Below are positions 28,524 to 37,633 of a DNA stretch of 64,000 nt, in pieces (position 1 is the first letter of the stretch; each line of letters opens with the position of its first letter). The notes under the pieces were generated by a model. It did not search any database, was not told the origin of the DNA, and saw only the letters and a program-made list of their open reading frames with translations. The stretch is from contig NZ_JFJY01000006.1 in assembly GCF_002115785.1 (NCBI RefSeq), positions 186,001 to 250,000 on the forward strand, read 5' to 3'. The DNA is from Thalassospira sp. MCCC 1A03138 (GTDB taxonomy: Bacteria; Pseudomonadota; Alphaproteobacteria; Rhodospirillales; Thalassospiraceae). The translations under genes were made by a program, and so were the position numbers.

Positions 28524-29441
28524 ATGGAACTGCGCCATATTCGATATTTTCTTGAAGTCGCCCGCGAGGGGAACTTTACCCGTGCCGCAGCCCGCATCGG
28601 CATCGGTCAACCGCCCCTAAGCCAGCAAATCCGCGATCTTGAAACCGAAATCGGCACCCAGCTATTTCACCGCGTCCCGCATGGCGCGGAATTGACCGAG
28701 GCCGGAATTGCCTTTCGCGATATCGTGCAGCATTTCCCCGAACTGGCCGAACGCGCCATCCGCGCCGCACGCCGCGCCGGTCGTGGTGAAATCGGCTCAA
28801 TCCGGGTGGGTTTTACCGCATCCGCCGCCTTCAGCCCCAGCGTCCCGCGTGTTTTCCGTGATTTCCGCCGGTCCTATCCCGGTGTTGAAATGACGCTGGA
28901 AGAAAACAATTCCGCCCGCCTTTTGCATGCATTGATGGATGAACAGCTTGATGCCGTCTTCCTGCGCCAGGGTGCCGCCAACAGCGATGACATCAAACTG
29001 CACCGCCTGACATCCGAACCGATGCTGATTGTGCTTCCGGCGGGTCATCCGGCTGCCCGGCATGAAACGGTGGCGCTTGAAACCCTGCGTGATGATGCCC
29101 TGATCCTGACCCCGCGACAGGTCGGGCCGACCCATTTCGATATCGTCGTTGCCGCCTGCCGTGCCGCCGGGTTTGAACCGGTCATGGGGCAAAGCGCGCC
29201 GCAATTGGGATCGGTGATCAACTTTGTCGCCGCCGAACTTGGCTTCTCGCTTGTCCCCGCCGCCATGGCACAATTGCAGGTCAATGGGGTCGTCTATCGC
29301 AAGGTCGCGGGGGATGTCCCGATGGCACATCTGGCACTGGCCTACCGCAGCAACGATATCTCGACCGTGCTGCGCAACTTCGTTGGCCGCACGCTGAATG
29401 CGCATCGCGCAGAAGATCAGGAAATCGACCTAAACAACTGA
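28524..29441 (+). CDS. LysR-family regulator (YnfL-like)
   Basis: A 305-residue LTTR: N-terminal HTH MELRHIRYFLEVAREGNFTRAAARI, then the substrate-binding domain (GSIRVGFTASAAFSPSVPRVFRDFRRSYPGVEM). GGAG lies 8 bases before the ATG at 28524. Only 109 bases separate it from the divergent MFS gene, the classic regulator/target layout, matching ynfL-ynfM of enterics. Its last 12 bases overlap a convergent P-loop gene. Confidence 0.88.
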   Translation: MELRHIRYFLEVAREGNFTRAAARIGIGQPPLSQQIRDLETEIGTQLFHRVPHGAELTEAGIAFRDIVQHFPELAERAIRAARRAGRGEIGSIRVGFTASAAFSPSVPRVFRDFRRSYPGVEMTLEENNSARLLHALMDEQLDAVFLRQGAANSDDIKLHRLTSEPMLIVLPAGHPAARHETVALETLRDDALILTPRQVGPTHFDIVVAACRAAGFEPVMGQSAPQLGSVINFVAAELGFSLVPAAMAQLQVNGVVYRKVAGDVPMAHLALAYRSNDISTVLRNFVGRTLNAHRAEDQEIDLNN

Positions 29442-29954
29442 ACCTGTTTTGTTTTTATCGATAACATCACAGATCGCATCAACGGCCTGATCGACCGTCA
29501 TCTTTGCCGTATCAAGGATCAGATCAACCCCGTGCCACGGTTCGTAATGGCGGCCAAGGACCTTGTCCCAATCGGGCTGATGCAGGTTTTCAATGTCACA
29601 GGGCCGGGTTTCGACACGGTGGCGATGCTCCGCCGGATCGGAACAGATCAGCTCAATCTGCACATACGGTTTCCCGGCGCGCTCTGCTGCCAGTCGCCAT
29701 TCGCTTCGGGTTTCTTCAACCGAATTGACCGCATCGCCGATCACCGTCAGGCCCAGCTTAAGGTTATCGGTCGCCTGCCGGTTGGCAACCATATAGCCGA
29801 CCGGGCCGATATCATCATCGGGTGGTACCCCGGCATCAAGGATCGCCTGCTCTATCGTGTCGATCCGAAGATGCACCGCACCGATTTTTTGCGCCAGTGC
29901 GCGTGCAATGGATGTCTTGCCAACACCGGGCAAACCGCCAAAAATGATTAGCAT
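29430..29954 (-). CDS. P-loop kinase-like ATPase
   Basis: A 174-residue protein with Walker A GLPGVGKTS (residues 7-15) right after an initial strand, LRIDTIEQAI as the lid/Asp region, and ELICSDPAEHRHRVETR resembling the LID of small-molecule kinases (Zeta/gluconate-kinase-like AAA_33 family). It probably phosphorylates a small metabolite; substrate unknown. The gene is convergent with the LysR gene and overlaps it by 12 bases. Confidence 0.75.
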   Translation of the reverse strand: MLIIFGGLPGVGKTSIARALAQKIGAVHLRIDTIEQAILDAGVPPDDDIGPVGYMVANRQATDNLKLGLTVIGDAVNSVEETRSEWRLAAERAGKPYVQIELICSDPAEHRHRVETRPCDIENLHQPDWDKVLGRHYEPWHGVDLILDTAKMTVDQAVDAICDVIDKNKTGSVV

Positions 29955-30090
29955 ATTCTATACCTTTCTCCGGTCTTGACCCTAAAACCGACACTCCCGC
30001 ACTGGCAAGCACCTGATTTTGGGCTAGATTAACCCCAACACTGAAATCCGGCGCGCCGTTTTCGGCCTGCGCCCAACTGGGATTATGCCT

Positions 30091-31110
30091 ATGCCCCGTT
30101 TTTCCGTTCTTGATCTTTGCCCCGTGAACGAGGGCGAACATCCGCGCGATGCCTTGCGCAATACACTTGAACTGGCCCAGCATGCCGAAAAGCTCGGCTT
30201 TCATCGTTACTGGCTGGCCGAACATCACAACATGCCCGGTATCGCCAGTGCCGCAACCTCGGTTGTCATATCGCATGTCGCGGCGGGCACCAAAACCATT
30301 CGTGTCGGTTCAGGCGGCGTGATGCTGCCCAACCATGCGCCATTGGTGATTGCCGAACAGTTCGGCACCCTTGATGCGCTTTATCCCGACCGTATCGACC
30401 TTGGCATCGGGCGCGCACCGGGAACCGACCAACGCACCGCCGCCGCCCTTCGTCGTGATATGCACGGGACCGAGGAACGCTTTATCCAGGACGTGCTTCA
30501 GGTTCAGCAATTCCTTGCCCCCCTTGAAGGCAACCCGCCAATCCGGGCCGTTCCGGGTTATGGCTCCGAAATTCCGATGTGGCTTCTGGGCAGCAGCCTG
30601 TTTTCGGCTGACCTGGCCGCCCGTCTTGGCCTGCCCTTTGCCTTTGCGTCACACTTTGCGCCCGATATGCTGATGGATGCGCTGTCGCTGTATCGTCACC
30701 GGTTCGAGCCCAGCAAACAGCTTGATAAACCCTATGCGATTGCCGCAATGGGCTTCTTTGCCGCCGATACCGACGAGGAAGGCGAATTTATTGCTACCTC
30801 CATGCAGCAGCAATTCCTGAATCTGCGGCGCGGTTCGCCGGGCCAATTGCCCAAACCGGTCAAATCGATGGATGAAATCTGGAACCGGGTGGAAAAGGCC
30901 GGTGTCGATCATGCCATGCGCTGTGCCGCAATCGGCTCGCGCGATACCGCACGCAAGAAACTGCGCGACTTCATTTATATGACCAAGGCCGATGAAATCA
31001 TGGTCACTGCCAATATCTTTGATCACGCAGCACGGCTGAAATCGTTCTCGATTGCCGCAGAATTGCGCGACGAACTTGAAACCGAACAAACCGCGCAAAA
31101 CTGCGCCTGA
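30091..31110 (+). CDS. LLM-class flavin-dependent oxidoreductase
   Basis: A 339-residue luciferase-like monooxygenase of the YhbW/MsnO8 type: [45 protein letters not shown] is the family start, [23 protein letters not shown] and [16 protein letters not shown] are the flavin region. It uses FMNH2 and oxygen; substrate not deducible. A second ATG lies 6 bases upstream (30085); GGGA spacing favours 30091. A strong terminator follows. Confidence 0.85.
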   Translation: MPRFSVLDLCPVNEGEHPRDALRNTLELAQHAEKLGFHRYWLAEHHNMPGIASAATSVVISHVAAGTKTIRVGSGGVMLPNHAPLVIAEQFGTLDALYPDRIDLGIGRAPGTDQRTAAALRRDMHGTEERFIQDVLQVQQFLAPLEGNPPIRAVPGYGSEIPMWLLGSSLFSADLAARLGLPFAFASHFAPDMLMDALSLYRHRFEPSKQLDKPYAIAAMGFFAADTDEEGEFIATSMQQQFLNLRRGSPGQLPKPVKSMDEIWNRVEKAGVDHAMRCAAIGSRDTARKKLRDFIYMTKADEIMVTANIFDHAARLKSFSIAAELRDELETEQTAQNCA

Positions 31111-31129
31111 AACAATTAATAATACAATT

Positions 31130-31166
31130 ACCGGGCTCGACTGAAACCAGTCGGGCCCGGTTTTGT
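31130..31166 (+). terminator. Rho-independent terminator of the LLM oxidoreductase gene
   Basis: A 13-base stem, ACCGGGCTCGACT pairing with AGTCGGGCCCGGT (one G-U), loop GAAACC, then TTTTG. Confidence 0.85.
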
Positions 31167-31287
31167 ATTTCATCATACGAAATGCCATAACTGTTTTCTT
31201 GCGCTTGCAGATGCACTGGGACAAGATGTCGGCCCGGTTGGAAAATCAACCGCAACACATTGTTCCAAAAGGTTTTGGCTCGCCCCC

Positions 31288-32856
31288 ATGACAGACTTCC
31301 TTCTGGCTGCCCTGCCAATCGCCACCATTCTGTTTCTGATGATCAAGGCAAACTGGGGCGCGGCACGCGCCGGTGCGGCCGCATGGTTCGTCACCGTTGC
31401 CATCGCCATGATCGCGTTTGGTGCGCCGACAGATATGCTGATCATCGCCCAGGCCAAGGGCGTGATGCTGGCGCTTTATATCCTTTATATCGTCTGGGCC
31501 GCCCTGATCCTTTATTTCGCAGCCGAAGAAGCCGGGGCCATCAAAACCATCGGGCGCGCCATCCGCCAGCTAACCGATGATCGCCCGTTGCAGTTGCTGA
31601 TCCTTGGTTATGTCTTTGCCACCTTCTTGCAGGGTGTCGCCGGGTTCGGTGTGCCGATTGCGGTGATCGCACCACTTTTGCTCGGCATGGGGTTCTCGCC
31701 CGTCATCGCGGTTGCCGCCCCGATGATCGGCCATAGCTGGTCGGTGCTGTTTGGCAATATGGCAACCTCGTTCGAGGCCCTGATCGGCGTTACCGGCATT
31801 CCGGGTACCGAGCTCACGCATTATTCCGCCATTCTGCTTGGCCTGTCGGGCTTTACCTGTGGGGCGGCGGTTCTGTGGCTTGATGGCGGTTTTCGCACCG
31901 TGCGTCGCCGGATCGCGCCGCTGGTGCTGATTGCCGGTGTCATGGGTGTTGTTCAATATCTGATGGCGAATTACGGCGTCTGGACGCTGGGCGGGCTGAC
32001 TGCCGGGATTGCCGGACTTGTCACCTCGATCATCGTTACCCGGTTCTGGAAACCCCATCCTGATGACGTTGCCGAAACCACCGAAGACGACCATCACCAC
32101 ATGCCTTTGATCGAGGCATTGACCCCTTACCTCGTTTTCATGGTGATTGTCGGTCTGGCAACCTTCGTCGCACCGGTCGAGGATTTCCTGTCCGGCCTTC
32201 GCCTGACCTTCGATTTCCCGGCGGTTTCAACCGATCTTGGCTGGAATATCAATGCCGAAAGCGCCAAGCCGATTGCCATTTTCGGCCATCCCGGCGCGTT
32301 GCTGCTGTATACCGCCGCCATCAGCTTTGCCTTCTTCAAAATTCGCGGACGCTATGATAACGGCATCGCCAGACGCATCTGGCAACGCACGGTCCAAAGC
32401 GGCCTTCCGACCAGCATCGGCATGGTGCCGGTCATCGGCCTTGCCATCATCATGGATCATGCCGGCATGACCTATGCCCTGGCCGAAGGCGGTGCTGCGC
32501 TGTTTTCCGGCTCCTTTGCCATCGCCTATCCGGTGGTGGCCCCGGCAATCGGGGCCCTCGGGGCCTTCATGACCGGCAGCACGAATAATTCCAACGTGGT
32601 CTTTGGCATGTTCCAGCGCCACACCGCCGAACTTTCGGGCATTTCAACCGCCCTTGTTCTGGCCGCACAGGCAACCGGCGCGTCGCTTGGCAGCATGCTG
32701 GCCCCGTCAAAAATTCTGGTCGGCTGCTCAACCGTCGGGCTTTCGGGCAAGGAAGGACCGGTTTTATCGGTCGTGCTGAAAACCGGTGTGCTTCTGACCG
32801 CCCTATGCGGCTTCATGGCGCTGGGCCTGTTGCTGATTGCGATGATCGGGGGTTAA
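31288..32856 (+). CDS. lctP: L-lactate permease family transporter
   Basis: A 522-residue polytopic protein with about 13 hydrophobic segments. GYVFATFLQGVAGFGVPIAVIAPLLLGMGFSPVIAV and MTGSTNNSNVVFGMFQ are hallmarks of the LctP/GlcA family (PF02652), proton symporters of L-lactate and glycolate. A His-rich cytoplasmic loop (TTEDDHHHMP) lies near ~270. It is followed four bases later by a small membrane protein gene in the same direction. Confidence 0.88.
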   Translation: MTDFLLAALPIATILFLMIKANWGAARAGAAAWFVTVAIAMIAFGAPTDMLIIAQAKGVMLALYILYIVWAALILYFAAEEAGAIKTIGRAIRQLTDDRPLQLLILGYVFATFLQGVAGFGVPIAVIAPLLLGMGFSPVIAVAAPMIGHSWSVLFGNMATSFEALIGVTGIPGTELTHYSAILLGLSGFTCGAAVLWLDGGFRTVRRRIAPLVLIAGVMGVVQYLMANYGVWTLGGLTAGIAGLVTSIIVTRFWKPHPDDVAETTEDDHHHMPLIEALTPYLVFMVIVGLATFVAPVEDFLSGLRLTFDFPAVSTDLGWNINAESAKPIAIFGHPGALLLYTAAISFAFFKIRGRYDNGIARRIWQRTVQSGLPTSIGMVPVIGLAIIMDHAGMTYALAEGGAALFSGSFAIAYPVVAPAIGALGAFMTGSTNNSNVVFGMFQRHTAELSGISTALVLAAQATGASLGSMLAPSKILVGCSTVGLSGKEGPVLSVVLKTGVLLTALCGFMALGLLLIAMIGG

Positions 32857-32860
32857 GACC

Positions 32861-33046
32861 ATGAAAAACAAACTGTTCAATCCGGTCTTTCTGTTTCTGG
32901 CATCCCTGATCCTGCCGCTGGTCGCGTTCGAAGCCCTGATCAACGAAGATGCCGCCCTTTCCGGCATCCTGTCTGGCGTCCCGGTGGGCGGCATTCTGTT
33001 TGGCCTGTTTGCCGCCATCATGGCCCTGATCGTCATCAAGAAATAG
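32861..33046 (+). CDS. Small two-TM membrane protein after lctP
   Basis: A 61-residue protein with two hydrophobic helices (PVFLFLASLILPLVAFEALI and LSGILSGVPVGGILFGLFAAIMALIVI) and a KK end. It begins four bases after the permease stop, so it is probably co-translated and may be an accessory subunit. I do not recognise the family. Confidence 0.65.
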   Translation: MKNKLFNPVFLFLASLILPLVAFEALINEDAALSGILSGVPVGGILFGLFAAIMALIVIKK

Positions 33047-33049
33047 CTG

Positions 33050-34243
33050 CTAGCCTGCGGATGTTGCCCGCCGGATTTCAGGATCGACGGCAACCCGTTT
33101 TTTGCGTGCTCTCATTGTCCCGGCCAGAAGGCCAAGACAGGCAAAAATAACCACGGCACTATCTGATCCCATTTGGTCCAGCAGGAACCCGAAAACCGGT
33201 GCGCCAGCCGTCTGACCGATGGCAATGGTCAAAAAACCGATCATCAGGCCAGTGGCGGGCCGATCCCGAAGTGCCCGTACACCCCACACCAGATACACCC
33301 CCGTTAACGTGACATAGGCCCCGCCAAACAAAACCCCGCCTGCGAACGTTACGGCCATAAACGTGCCTGTTCCCGCGGCAAGAATACCGATCGCAATCAG
33401 TGCCAGAAAAGCCCAGTGCACCCGGTTGATCCCGAACCGGGCCACAAATGCCCCTGCCCATGCACCGGCAATACCACCGATCCCGATGGCAACCCACAAT
33501 GCACCGCTGCCGCTTTCCCCCAGATCAAGCTGCATCCGTGCAAGCTGCCCGCCAAATGACCAGATTGCCGTGCTTGCCGCCCCCATCAGAAAGGCCGCGC
33601 AAATCAGTCTGGCGACATCCCCTTTCAGGGACGGCATTTCTCCTTTGGACTGTGTGGCCGCGGCCTTTGTCCCGCGCGGAATTGTCCGTATAAGGGCAAT
33701 CGTCAGGATAATGGCGGCACCGGCAAAGACAGCAAAAACAAGCCGCCATTGGCCACCAATCATCAACGCAATCGGCCACGATAACATCACGCCAACACTG
33801 GTCCCGGAATTGATCACGGTATTGGTCATATCCTGCCGGTCACGTCGCACTGCCACCGCAACAGCCGCAGCCATCGGCGGCGATGCCAGACCGGTGCTGG
33901 CCCCGGCAATCATAACCGCCACCGCCAGCCAGACCGCATCCGGCGCGACGGCAATCCCTGCCATGCCGACCGCTGCAACACATGCCGCCGCCGTCGCTAC
34001 CACGCGGGGGCCAAGGCGTTCGGTCGCAATCGCAGAAATAATGATGAACAGGCAATAACCCAAAAATGACCCGCCGGAAATCACGCCGGAAACAGTCGGG
34101 CCAAGTGACAATTCCGCATCGATTTGCGGCAACAGAAGCCCAAAGGCAAATCGGGCAAAACCATAACAAATGGCAATCAGCACAAAACCTGCAAGACCAA
34201 TCTGAACCGCCGGACTGACGGCAGGTTTGAAATCGGGCTTCAT
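33050..34243 (-). CDS. MFS transporter (YbfB/CynX-like)
   Basis: A 397-residue MFS protein with ~12 TM segments. FVLIAICYGFARFAFGLLLPQIDAELSLGPTVSGVISGGSFLGY is the TM1-2 signature of the YbfB-type group. It is the second gene of a regulator-transporter operon: its ATG overlaps the TetR stop by 4 bases. Likely an efflux pump for the TetR ligand; substrate unknown. It converges with the lactate permease unit. Confidence 0.85.
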   Translation of the reverse strand: MKPDFKPAVSPAVQIGLAGFVLIAICYGFARFAFGLLLPQIDAELSLGPTVSGVISGGSFLGYCLFIIISAIATERLGPRVVATAAACVAAVGMAGIAVAPDAVWLAVAVMIAGASTGLASPPMAAAVAVAVRRDRQDMTNTVINSGTSVGVMLSWPIALMIGGQWRLVFAVFAGAAIILTIALIRTIPRGTKAAATQSKGEMPSLKGDVARLICAAFLMGAASTAIWSFGGQLARMQLDLGESGSGALWVAIGIGGIAGAWAGAFVARFGINRVHWAFLALIAIGILAAGTGTFMAVTFAGGVLFGGAYVTLTGVYLVWGVRALRDRPATGLMIGFLTIAIGQTAGAPVFGFLLDQMGSDSAVVIFACLGLLAGTMRARKKRVAVDPEIRRATSAG

Positions 34244-34767
34244 GAACGCGCCTGCGCAACAAGACTGGCCGCCGCCTTGCGTGCGGCACTTATGGCATCC
34301 ATCCCGCGATAAACCGCGGCGGCCACGGCCCCTTCAAACAAAACCAAAATCTGTTCTGTCAGTTCCCCATGATCCCCGCCCCCCAGATCACGCTGGACGA
34401 TTTCGGCAATTTTGGCTCTGGTTGCCTCTTTATGTGTCAGGACAACATTGGCAATTTCCGGGATGTCCCCCCCGGTTTCACCGTAACTTCGCAAAAACAG
34501 GCATCCACGCCCGCCTTCATCACGCGTCCACTGCGCCAGCACGTCAAAGATTTCATCAACGGTCTGCACATCAAGGCGTTCCATGAAACGCCGTTCGCGC
34601 ACGCCAAGCACCAGCGCCATAAGCACTGTCTTGCTGCCGACATGTTTGTAAAGTGTGCGACTGGAAAGACCCGCTTCCTGCGTCAGCCGATCCATGCCGG
34701 TTGCGCTAAAGCCATTACGATCAAAAAGCCGCTCGGCCGTTGCAATAAGGTTTGTCTTGATATCCAT
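34240..34767 (-). CDS. TetR-family repressor
   Basis: A 175-residue TetR protein. HTH residues: IATAERLFDRNGFSATGMDRL, then TQEAGLSSRTLYKHVGSKTVL; the rest is the helical ligand domain. The start at 34767 sits 7 bases downstream of a perfect 24-bp palindrome, so it is almost certainly autoregulated, and a longer frame to 34851 would swallow that operator. It is translationally coupled (ATGA) to the MFS gene it likely represses. Confidence 0.9.
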   Translation of the reverse strand: MDIKTNLIATAERLFDRNGFSATGMDRLTQEAGLSSRTLYKHVGSKTVLMALVLGVRERRFMERLDVQTVDEIFDVLAQWTRDEGGRGCLFLRSYGETGGDIPEIANVVLTHKEATRAKIAEIVQRDLGGGDHGELTEQILVLFEGAVAAAVYRGMDAISAARKAAASLVAQARS

Positions 34768-34773
34768 GGGTAA

Positions 34774-34797
34774 AGTGTAAAACGGTCGTTTTACACT
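34774..34797. promoter_or_regulatory. Perfect palindrome, TetR operator
   Basis: Arms AGTGTAAAACG and CGTTTTACACT flank GT, giving a perfect 24-bp dyad ending 7 bases before the TetR start codon. Length and symmetry fit a TetR dimer-of-dimers or dimer site. Confidence 0.85.
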
Positions 34798-34881
34798 GTC
34801 AACACAAGGAGACCCTGCCGGTTTGTCCTGCAAGACACCCCGACACGGCAACCAGACACGATTTCAACTCATGAAACGCCG

Positions 34882-35514
34882 TTAAGGCCGGAACATCGCA
34901 AGCTTGATGCCAAACGCAATAAACACGCTGCCGGTCACGGCCTTTAACGCGCGCTGGAACGATCCATTGCGTGCCATCCCGGTCAGGCGGGACAACAGAA
35001 TGATCATGGTCGAAAACCAGATGATATTGATGCTGGCATGCACACAAACCAGCATGAAGGCCGATGTAATCGCGCTCTCGCCGACCGGAATGAATTGCGG
35101 AAATGCCGCAAGATAGAAAATCGATACCTTGGGATTAAGCGCATTGGTCAGGAACCCTTCGCCATACGCCACCAGAAGCGTCCTGCGGCGTTTGGCCGGG
35201 ACAACTTCGGCAACGGTTTTAACCCCGCGCCATGCCTCGCGCAGCGCCTTGAAGCCGACCCAGCAAAGATATGCCGCACCGGCAATCTTCACCATCATGA
35301 ACAGTTGCGCCGACTGCACAAGGATCACCGAGATCCCCAAAATCGACAATGTGCCATGCAGGTAAAAGGCAGTCACGAAACCGGCAACATTGGCAAAGCC
35401 TGCCGCGCGGCCCGATGTCGGAACGGTTTTGGCAATCAGAACACCATTGGGCCCCGGCGACATCACCAGAAGGGCTGTAACAAGCGTGAAGCTGACAAAC
35501 TGTGTCCAATCCAT
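34882..35514 (-). CDS. LysE/RhtB-family amino acid exporter
   Basis: A 210-residue protein with six hydrophobic segments. MSPGPNGVLIAKT near residue 20 is the LysE/RhtB signature (normally SPGPN), and GEGFLTNALNPKVSIFYLAAFPQFI is the conserved mid-region. Exports an amino acid or derivative; the substrate cannot be assigned. It is on its own promoter region upstream. Confidence 0.88.
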   Translation of the reverse strand: MDWTQFVSFTLVTALLVMSPGPNGVLIAKTVPTSGRAAGFANVAGFVTAFYLHGTLSILGISVILVQSAQLFMMVKIAGAAYLCWVGFKALREAWRGVKTVAEVVPAKRRRTLLVAYGEGFLTNALNPKVSIFYLAAFPQFIPVGESAITSAFMLVCVHASINIIWFSTMIILLSRLTGMARNGSFQRALKAVTGSVFIAFGIKLAMFRP

Positions 35515-35876
35515 CGGAATGGCTCCATAAAAAGGGTGGCCCCGAAACTATAGACGGATTGTAAAAACCGGCAAGCGGGCGATTGTACCGATACATGACA
35601 ATCGAAAAGGCAATCTAAAAGGTCGACAAAAAGACGGGGCTCAATAGTCCTCTTTTGCGCGCCTCGCACTGTTTCCTATCCATAAAACGCAATGGATATC
35701 CAATTCGCGCAGGAAAATATCGCATCCCTGCCGTTGCTGTGGCGACCCATGCACAAATCCCCTAATCCTCGGACTTCCATTTCATGAACTGGCTTAACTG
35801 TCGGCCTGACTGATGGTAAAATGCCAACGACTTTTCCTGTCGCGCAGAAGTCAGATCAAGATGATTGAAAACAAAA
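35515..35876. other. Intergenic region between divergent genes
   Basis: About 360 bases between the LysE-type gene and the barrel protein gene. It should carry both promoters, but I find no clear -35/-10 pair, no inverted repeat and no small gene with a ribosome binding site. Confidence 0.5.
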
Positions 35877-37502
35877 ATGAAAAAACATGCGGTTGGATTT
35901 GTCTGTAGCTGCGCCGTCTCTTTCGCGCTATCCGCGCATGCTCAGGACGCGGAAGTCGGCAACAAATGGGGACCGCATATCGACCTTGAAGGCAAGGCCG
36001 GCACAGACCGCAACCTTGGTGAAACCGATCTGTTCATTCCGCTGTGGCAGGATGACGATACCCTGACCTTTGCCAACATCCGCGCACGGATGGATGATGC
36101 CAACAGTCACGAAGGCAATTTCGGTGTCGGCATTCGCCAGATGCTTGATAGCGGCTGGAATATTGGCGGCTATGGGTACTTTGATCGCCGCCACAGCGCG
36201 TATGACAACAAGTTCAATCAGGTGACTTTCGGGGCCGAAGCCCTCTCGCTTGACTGGGATTTTCGCGCCAATGCCTATATTCCGGTCGGCAGGACAAGCT
36301 ATATCGAAGACAGCCTGAGTACGGTGGATTTTTCCGGCACCACGATCATGTACCGTCAGGGCGAAGAACGCGCCCTTCGCGGTTTTGATACCGAAATCGG
36401 CTGGCGCACACCATTGTTTGAAGCCACGGCACCACAACAATTGCGCCTTTACGCAGGCGGCTATCGCTTTACCGAAGACGATGTGGACACGGTGCAGGGA
36501 CCCCGCGGGCGGCTTGACCTGACCTTTGATGAAATACCGTTCCTGTGGGAAGGCTCGCGCTTTTCGCTGGGGGCTGAAATCCAGCATGACGATCCGCGCG
36601 GCACACAAAGCTTTGCCAGCTTCCGCCTGCGCATCCCGCTTCAGGATTTTGGCGATAACCCCAAACCGCGCCTGAACGCTATCGAACGCCGCATGACCGA
36701 CCCGATCATGCGCGACATTGATATCGTCAGTCAGGCCGGGCAATTCACCACGGCAGAGGAAATAACAAGCACGGCCACCGGCAACACCATCACGCTTGTC
36801 AGCAGCGCAACAACAGCAAGTGCCGGCCTTGCCACGACCATCTCGTCCGCCGGTGCCAATTCGACCGTGGTCCTGAATGGCAGTTTTACCAACGTGAACA
36901 GCCGCCTTGATGTTCAAAACGGCCAAACCATCATGGGGGCTGGCGACCTCAGCGTTCAAACACCGTCCGGTCGTACCGTGACCATTACCACACCTGGTGC
37001 CAGCCTAAGCGGCGAAGGATCCTCTCCGGTCGGTTTCGGCAGTCCAAGCCATATCTTCAACATGGCCAGCAACAGCCGTCTTGTGGGCGTTACCGTCTCA
37101 ACCTCCGACACACAGGCAACCGCAGCAGTGCGGATCAACGGCGTGAATAACGTCGAAATCATCAATAGCACATTGACCAGCAACGCTACGGGCAACACGT
37201 CCTTTGGCATACAGGTTATCGGAAACGCACAAAACACGGTCATTCGCGGCAATACGATCACAGCCACCAGTAACGATACCTTTGCCTATGCCCTGTCAGT
37301 CATCGGATCAGACAACCTCGTCTTCGAGAACAACACACTCAATGTCAGCGGGGCAACAAACAACCACCTGATCTTCTTTAACCTGAACAATACGAATCTC
37401 TCCGGCTCCGGTAACAGCGGCAATGTAAGCACATGCAATATTGGTGGCGGGACAAACACCGGCTCCATCAGTTTCATGACAGCAACGCCGACCTGCCCGT
37501 AA
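35877..37502 (+). CDS. Inverse-autotransporter-type barrel with beta-helix passenger
   Basis: About 541 residues. A signal peptide ends near SAHA-QDAEV (~23). Residues ~30-285 form a beta-barrel with intimin/invasin-like (IAT_beta, PF11924) features: GGYGYFDRRHSAYDNKFNQVTFGAEAL, GWRTPLFE, LRLYAGGYRF, FRLRIPLQDF. The C-terminal ~240 residues are Asn/Thr/Ser-rich with right-handed parallel beta-helix repeats (NNVEIINSTLTSNATGN, QNTVIRGNTITATSN, DNLVFENNTLNVSG) and a terminal cysteine pair. It would be an outer-membrane protein that displays the helix outside. A TTG at 35865 is an alternative start. Confidence 0.75.
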   Translation: MKKHAVGFVCSCAVSFALSAHAQDAEVGNKWGPHIDLEGKAGTDRNLGETDLFIPLWQDDDTLTFANIRARMDDANSHEGNFGVGIRQMLDSGWNIGGYGYFDRRHSAYDNKFNQVTFGAEALSLDWDFRANAYIPVGRTSYIEDSLSTVDFSGTTIMYRQGEERALRGFDTEIGWRTPLFEATAPQQLRLYAGGYRFTEDDVDTVQGPRGRLDLTFDEIPFLWEGSRFSLGAEIQHDDPRGTQSFASFRLRIPLQDFGDNPKPRLNAIERRMTDPIMRDIDIVSQAGQFTTAEEITSTATGNTITLVSSATTASAGLATTISSAGANSTVVLNGSFTNVNSRLDVQNGQTIMGAGDLSVQTPSGRTVTITTPGASLSGEGSSPVGFGSPSHIFNMASNSRLVGVTVSTSDTQATAAVRINGVNNVEIINSTLTSNATGNTSFGIQVIGNAQNTVIRGNTITATSNDTFAYALSVIGSDNLVFENNTLNVSGATNNHLIFFNLNNTNLSGSGNSGNVSTCNIGGGTNTGSISFMTATPTCP

Positions 37503-37633
37503 TCAGGAAGCTGTTGATAACCGGATGATGTCATACCAACGGCCTGCCGCTGTCCGCGTTGACATCGGCGTGGGCAACTTGGGTACAGCGTATTTCGCTT
37601 GAATGTTCCTCTTTTGTTCTATATTTTGAGCAT

